64,000 nucleotides of DNA, taken from assembly GCA_902801845.1 (NCBI GenBank), contig CADCJW010000003.1, forward strand, positions 62,001 to 126,000, written 5' to 3'. Each line of letters starts with the position of its first letter. Positions within the stretch are counted from its first letter, which is position 1. Shown here one piece after another: positions 1-7,418 of this stretch. The stretch comes from an uncultured Eubacteriales bacterium. GTDB lineage: Bacteria; Bacillota; Clostridia; Christensenellales; CAG-138. The position numbers and the translations under genes are program-made. The notes under the pieces were generated by a model, which was given only the letters and a program-made list of their open reading frames with translations, searched no databases and was not told the origin of the DNA.

Positions 1-2
1 TG

Positions 3-809
3 CAGCTCTGCGCGGTGCTCCCTCTGTTTCGGTTCACCCTGGCCATGGAGCGGTATATCTTCGTGGAAGCGGACTACGTGCCCGTCGCCCTGTATCTGCT
101 GCCGGTGCTGCTGCTTCTGGTGCTGCGGGGCATGGAGTGCGTGGCCCGGATGGCGAAGCTGTTGGCCATCCCGGGGGCCGTAGCCCTGGTCATGACTTTG
201 TACCTTGCCTCCCCGGCCTTCCATATCCATCATCTATACCCCCTGTTCAACCCCGGCTTTTCCGCCTTTTTGACCCAGACCGGGGAGGCCCTCTTTCGCT
301 TTTTGCCCGCCGGGACGGCCCTGTGCGTGGCGGGAAAGGGGTGCCAGGGGCAGGGGCATCTTTCCGGCAGCGTCCGCCGGGGGCTTTTGTTGGGCGGGGC
401 GGGGAGCACGGCCATGCAGCTGGGGCTGGGCCTCACCTTCTTCGGTCCGGACATCGCCGGCATGGCCGCCCCCATCTTTTGCATGACCATGGCCGCCCGG
501 CAGGAGCGGATGAGCCTGCGTCTCGACATGCTGGTGCTGTTTCTGTGGCTCATGGCGGGGCTGGTGGCCGCCGGGTTCTACGTGTACGCCGCGGCCCTGC
601 TGCTGTGTCAGACGGCGGGCATTCAGGACATCCGGCCCGTGGGTGGTCTGATGGTGCTGGGGATCGTAGGGATGCTGCTCCTGTGCAACTTCGATTCGGA
701 GCGCATCCTGAACGTGGTGCGGCTGGTCTATCATGGGGGATGGCTGCTGTTCCTTGTGCCGATCGCGGGGCTGCTCCTGCTGTCGTTGGGAAAGGGGGAA
801 AAGGGATGA
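3..809 (+). CDS. GerAB-type spore germinant receptor permease (5'-truncated by window edge)
   Basis: Integral membrane subunit of a GerA-type germinant receptor, which sits in the spore inner membrane and senses small-molecule germinants. The frame is open to the left edge, so the start lies outside the window; about 268 residues are visible against a usual 360 or so. Six or seven hydrophobic segments are separated by short loops, as in the APC-like GerAB family. The stop codon overlaps the ATG of the following GerAC gene (ATGA), the usual coupling in ger operons; a GerAA gene would be expected just upstream. The family call rests on hydropathy plus the GerAC partner. Specificity cannot be read from the sequence. 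Confidence 0.85.
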   Translation, partial: QLCAVLPLFRFTLAMERYIFVEADYVPVALYLLPVLLLLVLRGMECVARMAKLLAIPGAVALVMTLYLASPAFHIHHLYPLFNPGFSAFLTQTGEALFRFLPAGTALCVAGKGCQGQGHLSGSVRRGLLLGGAGSTAMQLGLGLTFFGPDIAGMAAPIFCMTMAARQERMSLRLDMLVLFLWLMAGLVAAGFYVYAAALLLCQTAGIQDIRPVGGLMVLGIVGMLLLCNFDSERILNVVRLVYHGGWLLFLVPIAGLLLLSLGKGEKG

Positions 810-1978
810 AGCGACTGTTTTTCAGCGTATTCCTGTTGCTGCTGCTCCCCCTGGGCGGCTGCCTGCAGGGTCTGCCCCTGGACAAATACTGCTATGTGCT
901 GGATCTGGGCGTGGAGCGTGGGGAGACGCTGCCCTATCGGTTCGTGTTCCTGCTGAACGAGGACACCGCCGGTGAGGAGGGGGAGGAGAGCGGCCGGGGC
1001 CAGGTATCCATGATCTGGGCCGAGGAACGGACCCTCTTTTCCGCCGTGGAAGCCCTGTCCGGGGCCCTGCCCGCCCAGCTGTCCTTCGAGCGGACCACCC
1101 TTCTGGCCTTCTCTAGGGAGCTGGCGGAGAGCGGGGAGATGGACACCCTGACGGCGGGGGTCCTGGGGCGGCTGAAGATACGGCAGAACGTGCGGATGCT
1201 GGTGATCGAGGAGGACATGCGCGCCGCCTTCCAGGGCTTCGTCAGCCCCGCGGATCCCAGCATGAGCCGGCTCAAGACCAACGTGAAGCTGTACGCCGAG
1301 GGCCACGGCTACGTGGAGGACTGGGGCCTGAGCGAAATGCGGGAGGCCTTCCGGTTCCGGGTGGGGGACGCCCTGCTCCCCTATGCAGCCCTGGTGGGCG
1401 GAGGGCCTACGGCGGACATGGCCGGGGGCCAGGTCTATCCTTACGTGGGCGGCGGCCTGTTGGGGGAGGGGCAGCTCAAGACCTCCCTGTGCGGCAGCGC
1501 CGTCTTCGCGGGGGATCGGATGGTGGGGGTCTTGTCCGGCCAGCATACCATGCTGGTGCTCATGGCCAAGGGGACCTTTCAGGAGGGGCATCTCACCCTG
1601 CCTCAGGAGGACGGCGGGCCCCTGGAGATGGCCCTTTACGCCGTGAAACCGCCTAAAAGGATTTGGGAACCGGGCCGCTTCACCTGCCGGCTGACGCTGG
1701 AGGCGGATATGGAGGACCCCCTGCGGGTAGAGATGGACGAGAAGGAACTCATCCGGCGGATCGAGACGTATCTATCCAAGGAATTGACTCGGGTGTTCCG
1801 GGCCACGGCGGATGCCGGGGCGGACGTCTTTTGCCTGGGGCGGGAGGCCATTCGGGACTATGCCACCTGGACGGCCTGGCAAGCCGCCTCTTTTCCGCAG
1901 AGGCTGGGGGAGGTGGAAGCGTTGTTCCAGGTCCGGGTGAAGCTGTCCCACAGCCCCCGGGACCCGGCGTTGGAATAA
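806..1978 (+). CDS. GerAC-type (Ger(x)C) spore germination lipoprotein
   Basis: Lipoprotein subunit of the germinant receptor, 390 residues, the normal family length. A signal peptide with a Lys-Arg start and a Leu-rich core ends in the lipobox L16-G17-G18-C19, so Cys19 is the expected lipid anchor on the outer face of the spore inner membrane. The rest is soluble and follows the Ger(x)C pattern: an early VLDLGVERG strand, a middle region with an LKTNVKLYAEG-like element, and a C-terminal part with a KELIRRIETYLSKEL-type helix. ATG 806 is chosen because it overlaps the upstream TGA and starts a signal peptide; longer in-frame versions would read through the GerAB gene. Confidence 0.9.
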   Translation: MKRLFFSVFLLLLLPLGGCLQGLPLDKYCYVLDLGVERGETLPYRFVFLLNEDTAGEEGEESGRGQVSMIWAEERTLFSAVEALSGALPAQLSFERTTLLAFSRELAESGEMDTLTAGVLGRLKIRQNVRMLVIEEDMRAAFQGFVSPADPSMSRLKTNVKLYAEGHGYVEDWGLSEMREAFRFRVGDALLPYAALVGGGPTADMAGGQVYPYVGGGLLGEGQLKTSLCGSAVFAGDRMVGVLSGQHTMLVLMAKGTFQEGHLTLPQEDGGPLEMALYAVKPPKRIWEPGRFTCRLTLEADMEDPLRVEMDEKELIRRIETYLSKELTRVFRATADAGADVFCLGREAIRDYATWTAWQAASFPQRLGEVEALFQVRVKLSHSPRDPALE

Positions 1979-1990
1979 AGGAGGAAGGAA

Positions 1991-2158
1991 ATGATCCTGT
2001 TTCTTTTGGCGGCCGCCGCATTGCTCGCCTACGGGCTCGTCTACGTCCGCTTCACGATAAAAAAGGGCGGCATCGCTGCCGCCCTGGTGGTACTGATGTT
2101 GGTACTGGTGGACATGGGCCTGCTGGCCCTGGTGCTGTACTTCCGCACCCACACCTGA
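1991..2158 (+). CDS. small two-helix membrane protein, last gene of the ger operon
   Basis: A 55-codon frame begins 12 bases after the GerAC stop behind a clear Shine-Dalgarno run (GAGGAAGGAA) and ends at TGA 2156-2158. The product has two hydrophobic segments (about residues 1-19 and 27-48) joined by a short basic turn (FTIKKGG), so it should be a hairpin membrane protein. I do not recognise a named family. Small membrane proteins are known in some ger operons, so a role beside the receptor is a reasonable inference, but nothing in the sequence shows function. It is too short for a 60-residue ORF cut-off. Confidence 0.7.
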   Translation: MILFLLAAAALLAYGLVYVRFTIKKGGIAAALVVLMLVLVDMGLLALVLYFRTHT

Positions 2159-2162
2159 AGGA

Positions 2163-2828
2163 TCACTCCAAATCGTCGGGGATGTACTTGCGGGCATCCA
2201 GGATGTGATCGTGGAGCAGGGTGCTGGCCTTGTCCACCTCGCCGGCCCGGCAGGCGTCCAGGATGGCCTGATGCTCCTGGATGGACTGGCTCCGGCGGGA
2301 GGGATCGGAATAGAGGGCGTTTCGGAGATACCGATCCGCGTTGCAGTGGATGAGCTCGATGAACATGTCCGCCACCTTATTGTTGGCCCGGCGGGTAAGA
2401 AGCTCATGGAACTTGTAGTTGAGCCGCTCATCCTCGAAGAGTTCGCTGGTGATCTTCTGCTCGTCGATGACCGCCTGGAGCTCGTCAAAGTCCTCCTCGC
2501 TCATGAGGGGGATGGCCCGGCGGGCGATGTAGTAGGAGATGCTGGCCCGGATCTCCATCATGTCCTCCAGAGAGGAACGGGAGAGCTGGGTCACGGTAGA
2601 GCCCCGGTTGGGATGGATGGTCACCAATCCCTGGGCCTCCAGCTGGCGCAGGGCCTCCCGCACGGGGATATGGCTCACGGTCAAAGCGGAGGACACCTCG
2701 TCCTGCTTGAGCTGCGTGCCGCCCTTCAGCTTGCCGCTGATGATGCCTTCCTTGAGCACGCGAAAAACCCATTCCTGGGTCGCACCGGTCCGAGGACCAA
2801 CGGCCTCGGCCAATTCTCGATAATCCAT
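2163..2828 (-). CDS. GntR family transcriptional regulator with FCD domain
   Basis: Predicted cytoplasmic DNA-binding regulator of 221 residues. The N-terminal winged helix carries the GntR signature: a helix ending LKGGTQLKQDEVSSAL, then VSHIPVREALRQLEAQGLV and the wing HPNRGSTV. The all-helical C-terminus fits the FCD ligand-binding domain (R-x-S-x-x-E near its start and spaced His residues such as FHELL, EHQAIL and HDH, which in this family bind metal and acid ligands). Start ATG 2828 has GAGGTG five bases upstream; a TTG 33 bases earlier has no site. A strong promoter lies upstream. It converges on the ger operon; FCD regulators usually control neighbouring sugar-acid or amino-acid genes, but no such genes are adjacent, so the target is unknown. 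Confidence 0.9.
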   Translation of the reverse strand: MDYRELAEAVGPRTGATQEWVFRVLKEGIISGKLKGGTQLKQDEVSSALTVSHIPVREALRQLEAQGLVTIHPNRGSTVTQLSRSSLEDMMEIRASISYYIARRAIPLMSEEDFDELQAVIDEQKITSELFEDERLNYKFHELLTRRANNKVADMFIELIHCNADRYLRNALYSDPSRRSQSIQEHQAILDACRAGEVDKASTLLHDHILDARKYIPDDLE

Positions 2829-2865
2829 ACGCACCTCACATTCATTGCTTTTGGAAACCAAATAT

Positions 2866-2894
2866 ATTATATAAGCTCATGAACGAATAGTCAA
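2866..2894 (-). promoter_or_regulatory. sigma-A promoter of the GntR/FCD regulator
   Basis: On the minus strand TTGACT (2889-2894), a 17-base spacer and TATAAT (2866-2871). The -10 is a perfect match and the -35 differs at one base. It lies between the PBP stop codon (2900) and the regulator start (2828), giving a leader of about 30 bases, so the regulator is transcribed independently of the upstream PBP operon. Confidence 0.8.
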
Positions 2895-2899
2895 TCCGT

Positions 2900-5275
2900 T
2901 TATGCAGCATGGTCCCCAAATATTCCACGTTTTTCCGCTTCATTTGCAAAATATTCCGGTGCATAGAGGAACAGGGGCACCTTTTCGGAGGCCGGGCCCG
3001 TGAGCGGCGTCCCCTCCACGGTGATAAGGGGATGGACGGGGATCACGTAGTAGCTGACCTTGCCGACAAGATCGGTCACGTCGTCCGTGTAGAGGGCCTG
3101 GTCCACCCCCTCGAAGACGGAGAGGAGCGTAGCGTAGCCGTCCTCGCTCTCCCGGTAGAGGAGATACCGGATGAAGCTCTGCCTGGGGGTGAAGCGGATG
3201 GTCACCATGGTCCCGGCCCGGGAGAGAGTCAGATCCGTGGGCGGCTCCGGCTCCGACCAGAAGGGGCTGGGGTCCGTGGGCTCCGTGCTCTTCAAAAAGT
3301 ATTCCCACACCCCGTACCGTTCCGGCGTATAGGCCGTGGCTAGGACTGCCTCATGCTGGTTCTCTATGGTGTACCCGTCCAGGCGTACCCGGACAACGGA
3401 GTCGGGCTGATGAAAGGCGGGGGCGTCCTCCCCTTCGTACAGGCCCTGGAGTACCTGCTTCATGAGCTGGGCCGGATAGTCGCCGCCCCCCGTGTCCGGG
3501 GGCAGGAGCTTGCCGCCGCTATTTTCGTCGAAGCCCATCCAGACCACCGCCGCGTGGCGGCTGGTGTAGGCGGCCAGCCACACGTCCCGGTTCCCCGTTT
3601 CGTCCCCCACGGTGCCCGTCTTGGCGGCCACCTCCATGGGCAGGTCTTTGAGGGCCTTGGCGGTGCCGCTTTTCGCCACGCTTTGGAGCATGCTGGTGAG
3701 AATGAAGGCGTTGCCCTCGCTCATGACCCGGCGGGCGAGGGGCACGGCGCGGTAGACCGTGTCCCTCTGCCGATCCTCGATCCGGCGGATGAGGACGGGG
3801 GCGTGGTATACGCCCCCCGCGGCGAAGGCGGCGTAGGCGGCGCACAGCTCCTGGGGGGAGACCCCATAGGTGAAGCCGCCCAGGGCCAGGGCGAGGCGGG
3901 TATCGTTTTTATCGAAGGGGATGCCCAGCTGTCGGGCGAATCGCTTGCAGCGGCCGATGCCCAGCCGGGAAAAGAGTTCCACCGCCGGGATGTTCAAAGA
4001 GCGGGTCACCGCCTCCCGCATGGTCACCCAGCCCTTGTAGCGGCGGTTGGCGTCGGAGGGGGCGTAGTCCCCAAAGGTGGCGTTCTCGTCCAAAAGCATC
4101 TCCGCCGCCGTGTACCCGCTTTCCAGGGCCGGGGCGTAGACCAATATGGGCTTGATAACGGAGCCGGGCTGGCGGCGGATGCGGGTGGCCCGGTTGTAGC
4201 TCAGGGCCACCTCCTGGTCCCGGCCCCCCACCAGGGCGGAGATATAGCCGGTCTGGGCGTCCATGAGGCAAATGGCTCCCTGGGCGCTCTCCCCGTTCAC
4301 CTGGGGGAAGAGCTCGTCTTGGCGGAACAGCTCCTCGCACAACAGGTTGGCCTCCCGATCCATGCCCGTGTAGACGCGATATCCCCCGGACAGCAGCTGG
4401 GCCATGGAGATGTTCAGCAGCCGACAGCTCTCCAGCAGGGCGTAGTCCACGTAGTACCCTCGCCGCTCCAGCGTCGGGTCCCGAAAAAGCCGCAAGGGCC
4501 GGGCGGCGGCCTCCTCGGCGTCCTGCTCCGAGATCATGCCGTATCCCGCCATCAGGTGGAGGATCACGCCCCGGCGGCCCACGCTGGCCTCGGGTCGGAG
4601 CCGGGGGGAGAACCGGCCGGGGGACTTGAGCACCCCGGCTAAAAGGGCCGCCTCGTCCAGGGTGAGCTCCCTGGCGGACACGCCGAAGTAGCCCCGGGCC
4701 GCCGTCTCCAGGCCGTAGAAGCCGCCGCCAAAGTAGACGGTGTTGAGATAGAGCTCCAGGATCTGGTCCTTGCCGTAGATCCGCTCCAGCTGCACCGCCA
4801 GGATGGCCTCGTCCACCTTCCTCGACAGCTCCTTGCGGCTGTTCAGGTGGGTGAGCTTGATGAGCTGTTGGGTGATGGTGCTGGCCCCCTCCACGAAGGC
4901 TCCGGCCTTAAGATCGCTCCAAGCGGCACCCAAAATGCGGATGAAGTCCACCCCCGGATGTTCGTAGAACCGGGCGTCCTCGGCGGCGATGAAGGCGTTC
5001 TTCACGTGGGCGGGGAGGTCTTCGATGGACAGCAGCAGCCGGTTCTCTCCCTTGCCCAGGGCGGAGAAGAGACGATCCTCCCCGTCGAAGATTTGGACCG
5101 ACAGCTGCTCGTAGCTCAGCTTCTCCTCGTCCAGCATGTGCCAGGCGTCCCGGCTGAACACGTAGGCGGCCAGAAGGGCCACCGGCGTCAACAACAAAAC
5201 CGCAAGGAAAAAAAGCCACCGCCTCAGAGGGCGGCGGCCGGCTTTTCGGTTGCGTTCGCTTTTCGTTCGTCCCAT
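2900..5275 (-). CDS. class A penicillin-binding protein (PBP1A-like glycosyltransferase/transpeptidase)
   Basis: Bifunctional peptidoglycan synthase of 791 residues: basic cytoplasmic tail, one membrane anchor (about 19-40), then an outside catalytic part. The GT51 domain has E99-D100 in AAEDARFYEHPG and the GASTITQQ motif (130-137). The transpeptidase has S372-V-I-K375, S426-L-N428 and K552-T-G-T. A C-terminal fibronectin-like extension follows (from about 685). It is last of a four-gene operon, 36 bases after the membrane protein gene. No Shine-Dalgarno site precedes the ATG; instead a sigma-G-like promoter and an inverted repeat overlap the start. In Bacillus, forespore class A PBPs (PbpF, PbpG) build germ-cell wall; a similar spore role here is an inference from promoter shape and context. 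Confidence 0.95.
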   Translation of the reverse strand: MGRTKSERNRKAGRRPLRRWLFFLAVLLLTPVALLAAYVFSRDAWHMLDEEKLSYEQLSVQIFDGEDRLFSALGKGENRLLLSIEDLPAHVKNAFIAAEDARFYEHPGVDFIRILGAAWSDLKAGAFVEGASTITQQLIKLTHLNSRKELSRKVDEAILAVQLERIYGKDQILELYLNTVYFGGGFYGLETAARGYFGVSARELTLDEAALLAGVLKSPGRFSPRLRPEASVGRRGVILHLMAGYGMISEQDAEEAAARPLRLFRDPTLERRGYYVDYALLESCRLLNISMAQLLSGGYRVYTGMDREANLLCEELFRQDELFPQVNGESAQGAICLMDAQTGYISALVGGRDQEVALSYNRATRIRRQPGSVIKPILVYAPALESGYTAAEMLLDENATFGDYAPSDANRRYKGWVTMREAVTRSLNIPAVELFSRLGIGRCKRFARQLGIPFDKNDTRLALALGGFTYGVSPQELCAAYAAFAAGGVYHAPVLIRRIEDRQRDTVYRAVPLARRVMSEGNAFILTSMLQSVAKSGTAKALKDLPMEVAAKTGTVGDETGNRDVWLAAYTSRHAAVVWMGFDENSGGKLLPPDTGGGDYPAQLMKQVLQGLYEGEDAPAFHQPDSVVRVRLDGYTIENQHEAVLATAYTPERYGVWEYFLKSTEPTDPSPFWSEPEPPTDLTLSRAGTMVTIRFTPRQSFIRYLLYRESEDGYATLLSVFEGVDQALYTDDVTDLVGKVSYYVIPVHPLITVEGTPLTGPASEKVPLFLYAPEYFANEAEKRGIFGDHAA

Positions 5276-5296
5276 GATGGGATAGTATGGGACGAA
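5266..5296 (-). repeat. 10-bp inverted repeat spanning the PBP start codon
   Basis: TTCGTCCCAT (5266-5275) and its exact complement ATGGGACGAA (5287-5296) flank 11 bases. On the coding strand the second arm begins with the ATG start codon. It could act as an RNA hairpin hiding the start codon or as a DNA operator overlapping the -10 region at 5283-5289. The pairing is directly visible; its function is unknown. Confidence 0.75.
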
Positions 5297-5312
5297 AGAC
5301 GGGCCCCTATGC
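5283..5312 (-). promoter_or_regulatory. sigma-G-like forespore promoter of the class A PBP gene
   Basis: On the minus strand GCATA (5308-5312), an 18-base spacer and CATACTA (5283-5289). This fits the published Bacillus sigma-G consensus (GHATR, 17-18 bases, CATNHTA). Only seven bases separate the -10 element from the ATG, so a transcript would start at or next to the start codon. I see no good vegetative -35 at the right distance. Confidence 0.5.
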
Positions 5313-5851
5313 TATTTGAGCAGAAAGCGGCGGACCCGTTTGGTATAGAGGACGGTGGCGGCTTCAAAGAGGATGTCCAGCAGGAAGAACACCGCCTCCA
5401 CCAACAGGATCAGTACCGCGAAGGGCACCTTTTGGGGCGCCAGGGTCCACAGGTCCACCCCGGCGACGGTGTGCAGCGCCCACAGGGCCAGGGCCGTGCC
5501 CAGATTGCAGTAGAGGACCGTGAAGACGGAGCGGACGGAGGGGACCGTGATAAACTTTTGGAAGAACCGGCGTACGATGCCATAGTGGCCCAGGAGCGCC
5601 ACATAGAAAAACCAGCTGATCCGATCCGGGCAGAGGATGAACCCCAGGATGCTCACCGTCAAAAAGCACAGCCAGGCCGTGCCGAACAGATCCTCCTCCA
5701 CCAGGATGACCACGAAGAAGCTGGCGAAGCAGGCGCATAGGAAGCGAAACCCGGTGAGCACCTCCGAACCGTAGAGGAACAGCAGTGTCAACGCCGCCAC
5801 CATGGCTCCCAGGGACAGGCGGCGGCCCGGGGACAGCTTTGTCCGCTCCAT
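5312..5851 (-). CDS. multi-pass membrane protein of unknown function
   Basis: Integral membrane protein of 179 residues with about five hydrophobic segments (roughly 13-28, 34-52, 57-72, 78-92, 115-160), a short basic N-terminus and a basic C-terminal tail (YTKRVRRFLLK). I recognise no catalytic motif and no named family. Its ATG overlaps the stop of the upstream J-domain gene by one base (TGATG), so the two are translationally coupled, and the PBP gene follows 36 bases later. The context suggests a cell-envelope role, which is only an inference. The TAG stop overlaps the -35 element of the PBP promoter. Confidence 0.8.
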   Translation of the reverse strand: MERTKLSPGRRLSLGAMVAALTLLFLYGSEVLTGFRFLCACFASFFVVILVEEDLFGTAWLCFLTVSILGFILCPDRISWFFYVALLGHYGIVRRFFQKFITVPSVRSVFTVLYCNLGTALALWALHTVAGVDLWTLAPQKVPFAVLILLVEAVFFLLDILFEAATVLYTKRVRRFLLK

Positions 5852-6495
5852 CAGTGACAGCCTCCGCAGTTACAGAGGCAGTTGAGGCAGAGCATGGTGG
5901 TGCACCAGTCGCACATGTCGCAGTCCTGTCCGCCCATGTTGATAGGCCCGGAGCCGTAGCCCCGGCCCGTGTTCATAACGGTGGCGTAGGCGTTTTGATA
6001 CTCCGTGTTCCCCGGCTCCATGCTGCAGGCCATGGAAAGGTGCTGCCGGGCCTGGTCGTACCAGCCCCAGCGGAAGTAGAGGATGCCGTAGAGGTAGTGC
6101 CACTCCGCGTTGTGCAGGGGGATGCCGTCCAGGATGGACTTGGCGGCGTTCAGGTTGTTTTGGGCGAAATAGCTGCGGACCCGGGAGAACTGCTGGGCGT
6201 ACTCCCCGGCGTAGCTCCCCTGGTTCTGCCAGTAGCCGCCCTGACCGTAGGAGCTTTGCCCATAGCTCTGGTAGCCCCCGTGGGGGGCGGAGGAGCCGTA
6301 GCCGGAATACTCCTTCTTCTTGGTGAGCAGCTCGTAGGCCTGGTTGATCTCCTTCAGTTTCTCGTTGGCCAGGTCCTTCATGGGGCCGTCGGCATACCGG
6401 TCCGGGTGATACTTCTTCACCAGATCCAGATAGGCCTTTCGGATCTCCTCCTGGGAGGCGTTTTCGCTGACCCCCAAAACCTTATACGGATTCAT
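5851..6495 (-). CDS. J-domain (DnaJ-like) protein with Cys-rich C-terminal tail
   Basis: 214 residues. Residues 2-65 form a J-domain with H30-P31-D32, the motif that stimulates Hsp70 ATPase. Then come a Gly/Ser/Tyr/Gln-rich linker (66-100), a TPR-like helical region (about 103-170: FAQNNLNAAKSIL, YLYGILYFRWGWYDQA) and a tail with eight cysteines (192, 195, 198, 203, 206, 208, 210, 213) ending in His. The tail could bind zinc or an iron-sulfur cluster, or be lipidated. ATG 6495 lies five bases after GGAGGT; a GTG one codon earlier is too close. It overlaps the DUF5685 gene end. It lacks the DnaJ G/F, zinc-finger and C-terminal domains, so it is a specialised co-chaperone rather than DnaJ. Confidence 0.85.
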   Translation of the reverse strand: MNPYKVLGVSENASQEEIRKAYLDLVKKYHPDRYADGPMKDLANEKLKEINQAYELLTKKKEYSGYGSSAPHGGYQSYGQSSYGQGGYWQNQGSYAGEYAQQFSRVRSYFAQNNLNAAKSILDGIPLHNAEWHYLYGILYFRWGWYDQARQHLSMACSMEPGNTEYQNAYATVMNTGRGYGSGPINMGGQDCDMCDWCTTMLCLNCLCNCGGCH

Positions 6496-7327
6496 CACGG
6501 ACCTCCTTGCCGTCGCTTTCCAACACCCGGCGGGTGCGCTCGGGGCACCCCAGGGTGAGCACGTTTTCCATCACGCCCCTGTCCCGGCTGGGGGACAAGA
6601 GGTCGAAGGCCTTGTGGGCCTCCTCCAGGGAGGCGTAGAGCCCGAAGGCCGCCTCCTCCTTAGTGCTGTTCGCCTTCAGATAGGGGTTGAAGGCCCCCTT
6701 CTGTTCGTCCTTCCTTCGATCGTCCCAGGCGTCCATGAGATAGATCCACCGGCCCAGGTTGTAGAGGAGCCATCTAAGGGGCGGTTTCTCCTGCTCCGGG
6801 AAGGGGAGCATGTCCGCCAGGGATTCCAAATACCGGCCCGTGGGGTCCGCGGCGGCGTCCACCCGTCCGTCCTCCGCTTCCATGGCGGCCTGGTCCCGAT
6901 AGAACTGCTCCGTTCGGGCCCGGAGCGCCGGATAGTCCCGGCCGGCCCGGCGCACCGCCCCCTTCAAAAGCAGGGCGGCGGCTCCCTTGATAAGATCCCG
7001 TTCGTCCCGCCAGTCGTCCAGGCACTTGTAGTAGGCCAGCAGCACGTTCACCGCCGCTGCGAACCGAAGGGCCGGGGTCTCCAGCCGATACTTTCGCCTG
7101 GGATCGTGGCACCGGTGGAGACAGTGACAGCGCTTGGCGTCCACCGTTTCCCCCAGCTCCCCGGAGAAGAGCAGGGCCAGGAAGGCGCAGTCATATTGAA
7201 GGAACAGGGAGGAGAGGGGGCCGTAGCGGCGCTTCATGCACTGGCACAGGCCGCAGTACCAGCTCTTATAGCTGGCGGCTTCCCGGACCTTCAGTTCCGA
7301 TTCGATTGTCCCGACGTATCCGAACAT
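6482..7327 (-). CDS. DUF5685 family protein with Cys cluster and Asp-rich helices
   Basis: 281-residue mostly helical protein. The start MFGYV..ELKVRE..Y..WYCGLC is the hallmark of DUF5685, a clostridial family without known function. Six cysteines near the N-terminus (25, 28, 30, 67, 69, 73, with His 68, 71, 74) look like a metal or cluster site. Two Asp-rich helices follow: D104-D105-W-R-D108-E and D199-A-W-D202-D203-R-R-K-D207-E. The first matches the DDxxD pattern of class I isoprenoid synthases; whether this is homology or coincidence needs a structure comparison. First gene of the minus-strand operon, behind an extended -10 promoter, overlapping the J-domain gene. Confidence 0.8.
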   Translation of the reverse strand: MFGYVGTIESELKVREAASYKSWYCGLCQCMKRRYGPLSSLFLQYDCAFLALLFSGELGETVDAKRCHCLHRCHDPRRKYRLETPALRFAAAVNVLLAYYKCLDDWRDERDLIKGAAALLLKGAVRRAGRDYPALRARTEQFYRDQAAMEAEDGRVDAAADPTGRYLESLADMLPFPEQEKPPLRWLLYNLGRWIYLMDAWDDRRKDEQKGAFNPYLKANSTKEEAAFGLYASLEEAHKAFDLLSPSRDRGVMENVLTLGCPERTRRVLESDGKEVRDESV

Positions 7328-7344
7328 AGAGCCTCAATAGGGAC

Positions 7345-7362
7345 ATTATAGCAGAAATCTGC
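7345..7362 (-). promoter_or_regulatory. extended -10 promoter of the DUF5685 operon, with adjacent dyad
   Basis: On the minus strand TGCTATAAT gives a perfect -10 (7345-7350) with the TGn extension and no good -35. Immediately upstream is the short dyad GCAGA-AA-TCTGC (7351-7362), which could be an operator. The leader to the DUF5685 ATG is about 15 bases. Confidence 0.55.
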
Positions 7363-7418
7363 GGCTGTGGGTGGCCGAATTGTGAAAAAGATGGGAAACC
7401 GTGCGTGAAAGAGGCCGG

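Noticed and set aside
137..805. N-terminal extension of the GerAC reading frame back to position 137
   Set aside because: It overlaps GerAB in another frame, is Arg/Gly/Pro-rich and would bury the signal peptide.
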